Source of the DNA: Mucilaginibacter sp.
GTDB lineage: Bacteria; Bacteroidota; Bacteroidia; Sphingobacteriales; Sphingobacteriaceae
Assembly: GCA_014376655.1 (NCBI GenBank)
Contig: JACMRC010000439.1
Span: 1-10,164, forward strand
Direction: 5' to 3'
Length of the DNA stretch: 10,164 nt
Of this stretch, positions 1 to 6,600 are shown piece by piece. The position numbers and the translations under genes are program-made. Positions within the stretch are counted from its first letter, which is position 1. Each line of letters starts with the position of its first letter. Under the pieces are notes generated by a model, which saw nothing but the letters and a program-made list of their open reading frames with translations, ran no database searches and was not told the origin of the DNA.

Positions 1-283
1 GTAATTCTTCGGGATCACCTTTACAGATCAACATAGGGCCGACACCGAAACCCAAGGCACTGCCTGCATCCAATAAAACATATTGATTGGCTACATAGGC
101 AAAAGCGTGATAGCTTAGTTTAGTAATATCCAGTTCGCCGCGGAAGGCTTTTTGGTTATGCGTTTCTACATCATCATAAAAGACCTCAAACACCAGGCCC
201 TCGGTATCTATCTTATGATGAATAAGCGCGTCGAATATAAATGTATCATTAGGGCATGGCGAAAAGCCGAGCGTTAATTTCAT
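1..283 (-). CDS. mqnD: 1,4-dihydroxy-6-naphthoate synthase MqnD, N-terminal part (partial)
   Basis: Reverse-strand frame opening with ATG at 283-281 and open to the left edge, giving 94 N-terminal residues of a protein that normally has about 270-290. It begins MKLTLGFSPCPNDTFIFDAL; the SPCPNDTF motif near residues 8-15, the LDITKLSYHAF stretch and the GSALGFGVGPMLI stretch are characteristic of MqnD. In the futalosine pathway this enzyme converts cyclic dehypoxanthinyl futalosine to 1,4-dihydroxy-6-naphthoate, a cytosolic step toward menaquinone. It follows mqnB on the same strand after an 88-base spacer made largely of short repeats, so co-transcription with mqnB is likely but not shown. 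There is no sign of damage in the visible part. Family assignment is confident; the C-terminal half is outside the window. Confidence 0.93.
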   Translation of the reverse strand, partial: MKLTLGFSPCPNDTFIFDALIHHKIDTEGLVFEVFYDDVETHNQKAFRGELDITKLSYHAFAYVANQYVLLDAGSALGFGVGPMLICKGDPEEL

Positions 284-328
284 GTGGTTAGAGATTAGTG
301 ATTGGTTGATCAGAGATTAGGCCTGAAC

Positions 329-363
329 ATTCACTAATTCGCTCATTCACTAATTCACTCATT
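329..363. repeat. Octamer tandem repeat in the mqnB-mqnD spacer
   Basis: Four units of 8 bases, ATTCACT(A/C), start at 329, 337, 345 and 353; the second is ATTCGCT(C), and a partial ATT follows at 361-363. The last base alternates A, C, A, C, so the array can also be read as two 16-base units. The same spacer holds a second direct repeat, AGAGATTAG at 290-298 and 312-320. The repeats fill most of the non-coding DNA between the two menaquinone genes. Function unknown. Confidence 0.85.
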
Positions 364-371
364 ATAGTCAC

Positions 372-1034
372 CTACAACTCCCTTATCAAATCCAGCGCAA
401 AGGTATTTAGATTTTTAACAGCAAGCCCTATCTGCCAGTTGTCGCGGTTACGTTTTTCTACATAATTTGACACTGCTCTGATCTGTACGCAAGGCACCTT
501 CAGTTCTCGGCAGGCATAGAAGAACGCGGCACCTTCCATGCTCTCAATTTGTGGATTAAAGCGGCCCACCACTTCGGCAATACTTGCCTCATTACCATGC
601 ACAGTATTTACGGTTATGGCCGTGGCCTTTGTAGGGGTCATAGCAGTAAAATGACTAAGGCTGCTTGTCGGATTAAAAATACCGGCACCAAGGCCCAATT
701 GTTCAATACTTATAAAGCGGGTATCATCTTCGGCTCCCAATTCGGCAAAGGTATCTTTGGTTATTTCGTATACCTCGCCGAGTGGAAAGCTCCTATCGAA
801 CGCCCCTGCAATACCCAGGTTTATTACAAGGTTATATACATTGTGGGGTAAATGCTTACCTAAAGCAAAGGCCGTTGCCACCATACCCGCACCGGTAATT
901 AATACCGAGCAATTAGCCACCGAGATATGGCGGGGAACAAACAGGTTATCCGCCTCGTCCGACTTTTGCATGCCCAACGCATCCATCAGTGGTTGTACTT
1001 CGCCCTGGGTAGCAGCAACAATTAATATCCGCAT
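372..1034 (-). CDS. mqnB: Futalosine hydrolase MqnB
   Basis: A 220-residue nucleoside hydrolase of the PNP/MTA nucleosidase fold. It removes the purine base from futalosine to give dehypoxanthine futalosine, an early cytosolic step of the futalosine route to menaquinone. Visible signatures are the N-terminal strand MRILIVAATQGEV, the NLGIAGAF loop, the ESMEGAA motif (Glu164 and Glu167) and RAVSNYVEKRNRDNW near residues 186-200. Related adenine-releasing MTA/SAH nucleosidases carry catalytic Asp in the equivalent 'SD' position; here it is Asn190, which fits a 6-oxopurine (hypoxanthine) leaving group. I chose ATG at 1034 because the conserved MRILIV strand begins there; an in-frame TTG lies 18 bases upstream at 1052. 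mqnD follows on the same strand, supporting the pathway assignment. Confidence 0.92.
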   Translation of the reverse strand: MRILIVAATQGEVQPLMDALGMQKSDEADNLFVPRHISVANCSVLITGAGMVATAFALGKHLPHNVYNLVINLGIAGAFDRSFPLGEVYEITKDTFAELGAEDDTRFISIEQLGLGAGIFNPTSSLSHFTAMTPTKATAITVNTVHGNEASIAEVVGRFNPQIESMEGAAFFYACRELKVPCVQIRAVSNYVEKRNRDNWQIGLAVKNLNTFALDLIREL

Positions 1035-1052
1035 GTCATTTTCTTTATTCAA

Positions 1053-1060
1053 CTAAGATA
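1053..1060 (-). promoter_or_regulatory. Candidate -7 box of the mqnB promoter
   Basis: On the minus strand this reads TATCTTAG, one mismatch from the Bacteroidota TAnnTTTG -7 consensus, and ends 18 bases before the mqnB ATG. A GCAAACT heptad lies exactly 9 bases upstream of it (1070-1076 on the plus strand), the same spacing as at the opposite promoter. There is no TTTG-type -33 element. The match alone is weak; the mirrored arrangement is what makes it a candidate. Confidence 0.4.
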
Positions 1061-1069
1061 ATTAAAATT

Positions 1070-1090
1070 AGTTTGCGGTGGGTGGTTTGC
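1070..1090 (-). repeat. GCAAACY heptad pair upstream of mqnB
   Basis: Read on the minus strand, GCAAACC (1090-1084), a 7-base unit ACCCACC and GCAAACT (1076-1070) form three heptads in phase. The outer two match the heptads found on the plus strand at 1500-1542, in mirrored orientation relative to the divergent genes. The pair lies just upstream of the candidate mqnB -7 box. Confidence 0.6.
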
Positions 1091-1142
1091 GGTTGGCCGT
1101 ACAATATTCTTCAACGCTGCATTGGACTGTTTTGCCACATTG

Positions 1143-1241
1143 ATCACGCAAAACATCACACTATATCACAGCCTATCACACGCTATCACACCATTATCAC
1201 ACGGAATCACACTATATCACAGCGCATCACACTATATCACA
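1143..1241. repeat. Phased ATCACA array (ten units, 10-11 bp period)
   Basis: ATCAC boxes start at 1143, 1155, 1165, 1175, 1185, 1196, 1206, 1216, 1226 and 1236. The first is ATCACG and the other nine are identical ATCACA, each followed by C or G. Eight linkers separate the nine perfect cores; most are 4 bases (CTAT three times, GCCT, CGCT, CGGA, GCGC) and one is 5 bases (CCATT). The mean spacing is 93/9 = 10.3 bp, close to one DNA helical turn, so all cores fall on nearly the same face. Cores conserved while linkers vary suggests repeated protein-contact sites more than plain slippage. On the minus strand the core reads TGTGAT, which contains the TGTGA half-site known from CRP-family regulators, but here only as direct repeats. 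Function unknown. Confidence 0.9.
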
Positions 1242-1267
1242 GTATTCTTTTTAAGTTAAAATACTGT
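1239..1267. repeat. Perfect 8-bp inverted repeat at the edge of the ATCACA array
   Basis: ACAGTATT at 1239-1246 and AATACTGT at 1260-1267 are exact reverse complements around a 13-base A+T-rich centre. The left arm overlaps the last ATCACA core. No T-tract follows on either strand in terminator position. It could be an operator or a hairpin, or a chance inverted repeat in A+T-rich DNA. Confidence 0.6.
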
Positions 1268-1499
1268 ATATTAAAGCATTATTGCAAAAATAGGATTTTA
1301 TTTGCTTTTAGTTTGATTTGAAATGCCGCAAAAGGCAGGCCGCATTGAATGCCGACATTTGGTTTATACAAAAGTACAAAGAATACCGCGGAAATAAAAT
1401 ACTACGCGTGGTATTGCAGGCATCCTGCGCCTAATTATTTTCAGGCATTTTAATTTTATATGGGACTTACCTGAAAGCTAAACGCAAAGCAAAAAAACT

Positions 1500-1542
1500 G
1501 CAAACTGCGCACTGTAAACTGCAAACTGACTTACTGCAAACT
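1500..1542 (+). repeat. GCAAACT heptad array upstream of the pterin synthase gene
   Basis: Six consecutive units all ending in ACT: GCAAACT (1500), GCGCACT (1507), GTAAACT (1514), GCAAACT (1521), the 8-base GACTTACT (1528) and GCAAACT (1536). The last unit overlaps a palindrome and stands 9 bases before the -7 box, in the zone where a -33 element would be expected. Related heptads occur in the mirrored position before mqnB. Confidence 0.75.
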
Positions 1543-1551
1543 TAAAGTTTG
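1537..1551. promoter_or_regulatory. Perfect 15-bp palindrome abutting the -7 box (operator candidate)
   Basis: CAAACTT (1537-1543), a single central A, and AAGTTTG (1545-1551) form an exact inverted repeat. It lies directly against the TATATTTG box at 1552, where a bound repressor would block RNA polymerase. The left arm is also the final GCAAACT heptad. That it binds a regulator is inferred from position and symmetry only. Confidence 0.45.
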
Positions 1552-1559
1552 TATATTTG
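1552..1559 (+). promoter_or_regulatory. -7 box (TATATTTG) of the pterin synthase-folE promoter
   Basis: TATATTTG is an exact match to the Bacteroidota TAnnTTTG -7 consensus, ending 15 bases before the ATG at 1575, so the transcript leader would be very short. No clear TTTG -33 element lies 17-23 bases upstream; that zone is occupied by GCAAACT heptads. It probably drives both the pterin synthase gene and folE. Confidence 0.7.
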
Positions 1560-1574
1560 CACCCATTAAATATT

Positions 1575-1994
1575 ATGATGATACACATAACACGCAAGGA
1601 ACATTTTAATGCAGCTCATAAAATGTACCGTGATGAGTGGAGCGCCGAGAAAAATGCTGAAGTATTTGGTAAATGCGCCAACCCAAACTGGCATGGCCAC
1701 AATTATAACCTTTTTGTAACTGTAAAAGGCGAAATTACCCATGCTACAGGCTACTTAATTGATTTGAAAGAGTTAAAAGTGATCATTAACGATTACGTTA
1801 TTGAGAAGCTTGACCATAAAAACATTAACCTTGATGTTGAATTTATGAAAGGCAAAATGGCATCGACCGAACTGCTTTGCATAGAGATATTTAACCAGTT
1901 AAAAGTCCCGATTGAAGCCTATGAAGGTGTATTTTTACATTCGGTACGCTTACATGAAACCGAAAATAACTCGGCAGAGTATTTTGGTAATTAA
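1575..1994 (+). CDS. 6-pyruvoyl-tetrahydropterin / 6-carboxytetrahydropterin synthase family protein (PTPS/QueD)
   Basis: A complete 139-residue T-fold enzyme of the PTPS/QueD family, acting in the cytosol on 7,8-dihydroneopterin triphosphate, the product of FolE. Zinc-binding histidines are His15 (in FNAAH), His40 and His42 (in HGHNY). The catalytic set is Cys34, Asp80 and His81 (in LDHKN), with Glu128 in HETENN near the C-terminus. Cys34 is separated from HGH by five residues, as in tetrahydrobiopterin-type PTPS; typical QueD has three. This favours 6-pyruvoyl-tetrahydropterin synthesis, but queuosine precursor synthesis cannot be excluded, so no gene symbol is given. ATG 1575 is preferred (1578 is possible); the in-frame TTG at 1557 lies inside the -7 box. 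folE follows after 9 bases. Confidence 0.9.
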   Translation: MMIHITRKEHFNAAHKMYRDEWSAEKNAEVFGKCANPNWHGHNYNLFVTVKGEITHATGYLIDLKELKVIINDYVIEKLDHKNINLDVEFMKGKMASTELLCIEIFNQLKVPIEAYEGVFLHSVRLHETENNSAEYFGN

Positions 1995-2003
1995 ACCTGC
2001 ACA

Positions 2004-2648
2004 ATGATTTACGACGACGACGACAATCTTCCGGACAGGAACGAAGGTATTAACGGCTACGAAAAAGTAGACCGCTACAACCCCGAACTTATTGAAAGCC
2101 TATCGGGCCATTATAAAGAAGTGCTAAAGCAATTGGGCGAAAACCCGGAGCGCGAGGGCCTGTTAAAAACACCCGAGCGTATTGCCAAAGCCATGCTGTA
2201 CCTAACGCATGGTTACGACCTGAATCCGAAAGAAATATTAAACTCGGCTTTGTTTAAAGAAGAGTACAGCCAGATGGTGGTGGTTAAAGATATTGAAGTA
2301 TACTCGATGTGCGAACACCACATGCTGCCTTTTTTTGGCAAGGCGCATATTGCCTACATCCCTAACGGGCATGTCGTTGGACTGAGCAAAATACCACGCG
2401 TGGTTGATGCTTATGCACGCCGCCTGCAAGTACAGGAACGTTTAACAAACGAGATCCGCGATTGTATCCAGGAAGCTTTGCAACCTATTGGTGTAGGTGT
2501 AGTTATGGAATGCCGCCACTTGTGCATGTGCATGCGTGGGGTACAAAAACAAAACTCGGTTACTACAACATCTGCATTTTCGGGTGGATTTTACCATGAA
2601 AAAACAAGGGCTGAGTTTTTACATTTGATATCGTCTAAATTAAGTTAA
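2004..2648 (+). CDS. folE: GTP cyclohydrolase I (FolE)
   Basis: A 214-residue GTP cyclohydrolase I of the homodecameric FolE1 type, which converts GTP to 7,8-dihydroneopterin triphosphate plus formate, the entry step to folate and other pterins. The core is clear: KTPERIAKAM near residues 55-64, the zinc motif CEHH with Cys103 and His106, catalytic His105, the GLSKIPR loop near 126-132, and CRHLCM with His172 and zinc ligand Cys174, followed by RGVQKQNSVTTTSAF. The first 25 residues form an acidic, variable extension that includes a DDDD run encoded by a short GAC repeat. The upstream PTPS-family gene uses its product and is only 9 bases away, so the two form an operon. Length and residues are normal for an active enzyme. 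Confidence 0.97.
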   Translation: MIYDDDDNLPDRNEGINGYEKVDRYNPELIESLSGHYKEVLKQLGENPEREGLLKTPERIAKAMLYLTHGYDLNPKEILNSALFKEEYSQMVVVKDIEVYSMCEHHMLPFFGKAHIAYIPNGHVVGLSKIPRVVDAYARRLQVQERLTNEIRDCIQEALQPIGVGVVMECRHLCMCMRGVQKQNSVTTTSAFSGGFYHEKTRAEFLHLISSKLS

Positions 2649-2744
2649 GCCCCCCGCCCCCCTAAAGGGGGAGGGATGGTTTACTAAATATAACCAAATT
2701 ATAAACTTTAAAAATCCCTCCGCAATAGGCGGAGGTTAGGGGGC
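2649..2744. repeat. GC-rich palindromic element between folE and fabD
   Basis: Four complementary segments lie in 96 bases. Segment 1-2 pairs CCCCC (2658-2662) with GGGGG (2667-2671) around TAAA. Segment 3-4 pairs CCTCCGC (2717-2723) with GCGGAGG (2729-2735) around AATAG. Alternatively GGAGGGAT (2670-2677) pairs with ATCCCTCC (2714-2721), and the ends GCCCCC (2649-2654) and GGGGGC (2739-2744) close the whole element. It begins right after the folE stop codon and ends two bases before the fabD ATG. No T-run follows either hairpin, so it is not a standard intrinsic terminator. It resembles a dispersed intergenic palindrome; a role in folE transcript ends or fabD translation is inference. Confidence 0.75.
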
Positions 2745-2746
2745 AA

Positions 2747-3631
2747 ATGAAAGCATACATTTTTCCAGGACAAGGCGCACAGTTTGTAGGTATGGGTAAA
2801 GACCTTTACGATCAATCAGACAAAGCACGCCAACTATTTGAGCAAGCTAACAAGATCTTAGGGTTCCGCATTACAGACATTATGTTTAACGGCACCGACG
2901 AGGACCTTAAACAAACCAATGTTACCCAACCGGCTATATTTTTACACTCGGTTATATTGGCTAAAGTATTGCCTGATTTTGCGCCTGATATGGCTGCGGG
3001 CCATTCGTTGGGCGAATTTTCTGCATTAACTGCTGCGGGCGCTTTATCGTTCGAGGATGGATTGCGTTTGGTTGCGGCACGTGCCAACGCCATGCAAAAA
3101 GCCTGCGAGATCCAGCCATCAACCATGGCAGCTATCTTAGGATTAGATGATTTTACTGTCGAGGATATTTGCCATCGCATCAGCGATGTGGTTGTTCCGG
3201 CTAATTATAACTGCCCTGGCCAGTTGGTAATATCGGGCACCATATCTGGTATCGATAAAGCTTGCGAACTAATGACCGCTGCCGGTGCTAAACGCGCATT
3301 AAAGCTAAACGTGGGTGGTGCGTTCCACTCGCCATTAATGGAAGCTGCAAGGGTTGAGTTGGAGCATGCTATTGTAAACACCGTTATTAATAAACCCGTT
3401 TGTCCTATCTTCCAAAATATTGATGCCAAACCCCACACAGATCCGGAGCAAATAAAGCATAATTTAATTGCGCAATTAACCGGACCTGTTAGATGGACAC
3501 AAACCGTGATACGAATGCTGGAAGATGGCGCTACCTCATTCACAGAAGTTGGGCCGGGCAATGTTTTGCAAGGCCTGGTAAAAAAAGTAGACCGGGCAAT
3601 GCCTACGGCAAGTGCCTCATTACAACAATAA
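2747..3631 (+). CDS. fabD: Malonyl-CoA:ACP transacylase (FabD)
   Basis: A complete 294-residue cytosolic acyltransferase that moves malonyl groups from CoA to acyl carrier protein, supplying the extender unit of type II fatty acid synthesis. It starts with the family's FPGQGAQFVGMG motif (residues 6-17). The nucleophile is Ser87 in GHSLGE, Arg112 lies in AARANAMQ and binds the malonyl carboxylate, and His194 in AFHSPLM completes the catalytic pair. NYNCPGQLVISG (153-164) and GPGNVLQGLVKK near the end are also typical. Length fits the usual 290-310. The ATG lies two bases after a GC-rich palindromic element and I see no -7 box just upstream, so fabD may be read from folE. An intrinsic terminator follows. 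Neighbouring fab genes are absent from the window. Confidence 0.97.
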   Translation: MKAYIFPGQGAQFVGMGKDLYDQSDKARQLFEQANKILGFRITDIMFNGTDEDLKQTNVTQPAIFLHSVILAKVLPDFAPDMAAGHSLGEFSALTAAGALSFEDGLRLVAARANAMQKACEIQPSTMAAILGLDDFTVEDICHRISDVVVPANYNCPGQLVISGTISGIDKACELMTAAGAKRALKLNVGGAFHSPLMEAARVELEHAIVNTVINKPVCPIFQNIDAKPHTDPEQIKHNLIAQLTGPVRWTQTVIRMLEDGATSFTEVGPGNVLQGLVKKVDRAMPTASASLQQ

Positions 3632-3636
3632 TTTTT

Positions 3637-3665
3637 AAAGCCGCAAACTAAAGCGGCTTTTTTTT
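3637..3665 (+). terminator. Intrinsic terminator after fabD
   Basis: AAAGCCGC (3637-3644) and GCGGCTTT (3653-3660) form a perfect 8-bp stem with an 8-base loop, and a run of eight Ts (3658-3665) follows. It begins five bases after the fabD stop codon and separates fabD from the kinase gene. Confidence 0.92.
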
Positions 3666-3697
3666 ATTGTAAGTTTACATAAGTCTATTTACAACAT

Positions 3698-6600
3698 TTG
3701 AGTTACGCAGGAAAAATACGTTTAATGCTGGCATTATTGGGGGCCAGCCTGCTGTTAACGGCAATTATTGTGCGTTCTACCTACACGTCTGCCATTAACT
3801 TAACGCAGACGGCAAAAATGCTGGAAGATAACCTTAATAAAAAAGAAGGTTATATAAACCGCGCTGTAAATACACCCGCCGGCCTTAACAGGTTTAAAAA
3901 TTTGCATAATAATAACGAGGATGGTTTAAAATGCCTCCAGGAATTTACAACCAACCGTAATATCAAGGTAATGACATTTAAGGGTAATACCCTTACCTAT
4001 TGGAGCGATATTACTTATATCCCCGACCGCCCCACAGACATTAAAAACGGCTACTCATTTATTAATAAGGTTAATGGCCATTACGAGGCTATAAAGAAGA
4101 GTGATGGCGATTTTTCCGTTATATTTCTGATACCGGTAAAAATAAACTACGGCGTTCAAAACCGTTACCTGCAAAACACATTCTCGCCCGATCTGCTAAA
4201 AGACAACAACATTGATATTGCAGATTTTACGGATGGAAACACATACGCCATACATAGCCTTACAGATATTTATCTTTTCTCTGTTAAAGAGATACGTAAC
4301 GAAGTTAATTACCGGTTCTTTTATTTCGAGCTGGTTATATGGCTGCTAACCTTTATTGTAATATGCATACTTGTACAAAATATTTGTTTTTACCTGGCTA
4401 ATAATGGGCACCTGTTACTGTCGTTTATTTTGCTGGCTTTGTTTATAGTTTGCGTAAGGTTTGTTAACCTGGAGTATAATTGGCCTAATTTTACATACAG
4501 GCTCGAAATTTTCGGCCCTAAGTTATATACCGCCAACAAGGTCTTCCCATCATTGGGCGATCTGTGTATGAACATACTCATGTTTAGTTGGTTAACAGCT
4601 TATCTTTATCGCCAGCGTTTTAAGTTGATAAAGCAGCTACCGGGTAAAGCCTGGGGGTACGTACTAATTACCGGATTTATAATAATCCAGATCGCGGTAT
4701 CAACACAATTGTTAAAAATATTTTACGGGCTGGTAGTTCATTCCAACATCAACTTTGATGTAAACAATGTGCTAAGCCTGTCAGTATATAGTTTCTGCGG
4801 CATATTAATGTTATGCTTTAGTTTCTTCATATTTTACCTGCTTAACGAAGTTTTCCTAACCGTTTGTGTACGATTACAGGTACCGCCAAAGCATCAACTT
4901 ATATTATTAGGCACGGGTATTTTGCTAATCACAGTTTACTATAGTTTTTACCGGCACGAGTTTATTGCATTTTACCTCTTATGGTCAATTATTGTAGTTA
5001 TTCGCGGCTATGCCTATCGTTATAAAAATGGCAAAACCACCACATTTATGTTTGCAGGGGTGCTACTTATTTGCGCGGTAATATCATCAGTGAACCTTAA
5101 TCATTTTGAGGAGAAGAAAGAAAATCAGCTGCGTAAAAGCCTGGTAAAAAAACTGGAGGTCCCTAATGACGCTAATGCTGAGTATCTGTTTAAAAAATTA
5201 GAGCAGCGTATAACCACAGACCCTATCATCATTCGCTATTTTAGTGACACCCTGCATAATAACGATTACCTGCAAAACCGTTTTCAAAAACTTTATTTTG
5301 ACCTTTACTTGTCGAAATATAATTTTAAGATCCATGAGTTTGATCCTTCAGGACAGCCGCTATCAGCCGATAAGAACTACCAGCTTGATGTTTTTAAGGA
5401 TATGGTACTTTATAGTGCTATTAAGATAGCAAACTCAAACTATTTTTATCGCGAGAATGAGTCATTCGGGTTAAAAAATTACTTTGCCATACTGCCGGTT
5501 ATCCAAAAAGATAAGAACCTGGGATCTATTGTTATCGAGCTAAAATCTAAGGCTATTCAAACCTCAGGCTATTTCCCCGATCTATTGGTTGATGGCAAGG
5601 CAACCGATGACGATGCCTTTAAAAATTATTCGTACGCTTTTTATTCAGACGATAAACTGGTAGCGCAAAGCGGAAACTTTGTTTACGAAATAAAGCGCGA
5701 CACAAAAATTAAATACGCTTTAAAAACATTTAATTTTAAAACAATACCGGTAGATAACGCACCTCGGTATAGCCCGTTTAACGCCTATAGCCATTTAATT
5801 TATAAACCTACCCAGCGCAACCTAATAGTAATAAGCAAGGAAGAAAATACCATTTTTTACAATGTTACCTCAGTTACGTTCTTTTTTGTGGTACTGCTGG
5901 CATTTAGCATGGTAACACTTGCTGCAAGCTGGGCATGGTTGCGCATAAAAATATTAACCATAACCAACAACAAAATTAAGTGGGGTATAAAAATAACCCT
6001 CGATAAAACATTGTATAAAACACGTATCCAGTTTTCGATGGTGTTTGCAGTTGTTGTTACCCTAATATTGGTTGGCATAATAACCTATATATCTATAAGC
6101 GCCCAATACCAGGCCCAACAGGAAAAGATGATCCGCGACAAGATCATTAAAATAATAGATGTATTTGAAAACGGCCTGTTTGATAAATATATGACCCATA
6201 TTACCGAGCAGAGCCTGGTAGCCTTTGATGCCTTGGCAACGTCGTATTCGTCAGATCTTGCTTTGTTTGATAGCCATGGCGCTTTATTAAGCAATGGTTC
6301 GTTATCAGTTACAACCCAACCACGCATATATGATTATGGTTTAATAGCCCGCCACATGAACGCAAAAGCTTTTTTGAAACTAAACAGCGAACACAGGTCT
6401 GAATATATAAGTGACGAGGTAATAGGCGGCCTTAATTATAAAACAGTTTATGCCCCTTTACGAAATACAAAAGGCGAGATCATAGCTTATTTGCAGTTGC
6501 CTTACTTTTCGAACGAGTATGATTATAAAGAACGTATTGGTTCATTATTAAATATGATGATAAATATCTATGCGTTGATATTTATAGCTATTGGTTTGTT

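Larger units (their letters stand above)
1035..1574. other. Divergent intergenic region between mqnB and the pterin synthase gene
   Basis: These 540 bases hold no convincing gene. They contain, from left to right: a -7-like box for mqnB, two GCAAACY heptads on the minus strand, a ten-unit array of ATCAC boxes at 1143-1241, a perfect 8-bp inverted repeat at 1239-1267, a stretch without clear structure (about 1270-1490), a plus-strand heptad array at 1500-1542, a 15-bp palindrome at 1537-1551, and a good -7 box at 1552-1559. An open frame at 1073-1321 exists only because the repeat array lacks stop codons in that frame. Confidence 0.8.

Noticed and set aside
1035..1052. TTG start for mqnB at 1052
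   Set aside because: It would overlap the candidate promoter closely and add six residues before the conserved MRILIV strand; ATG 1034 fits better.
1143..1241. CRISPR array
   Set aside because: The repeat core is 6 bases and the linkers 4-5, far too short for CRISPR repeats and spacers, and no cas genes are present.
1073..1321. Plus-strand open frame of 82 codons across the intergenic region
   Set aside because: Its protein is a by-product of the 10-bp repeat (recurring HTIS/ITRYH pattern); it has no recognisable domain and its start lies in the mqnB promoter zone.
1369..1376. Minus-strand TACTTTTG as the mqnB promoter -7 box
   Set aside because: Exact TAnnTTTG match but 335 bases from the start codon with no -33 element; a similar TATTTTTG at 1285-1292 has the same problem. 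Such matches are expected by chance in A+T-rich DNA.
1383..1414. Inverted repeat ATACCGCG / CGCGTGGTAT
   Set aside because: Arms pair only with a two-base bulge over a 14-base centre, and no T-run follows; not convincing as operator or terminator.
1557..1574. Upstream TTG start for the pterin synthase gene
   Set aside because: The codon lies within the TATATTTG promoter box and would precede the expected transcript start; homologues begin near the ATG at 1575/1578.
2013..2025. GAC trinucleotide repeat at the folE 5' end as a phase-variation tract
   Set aside because: Only four units and a three-base period, so slippage would change an acidic run without shifting frame.
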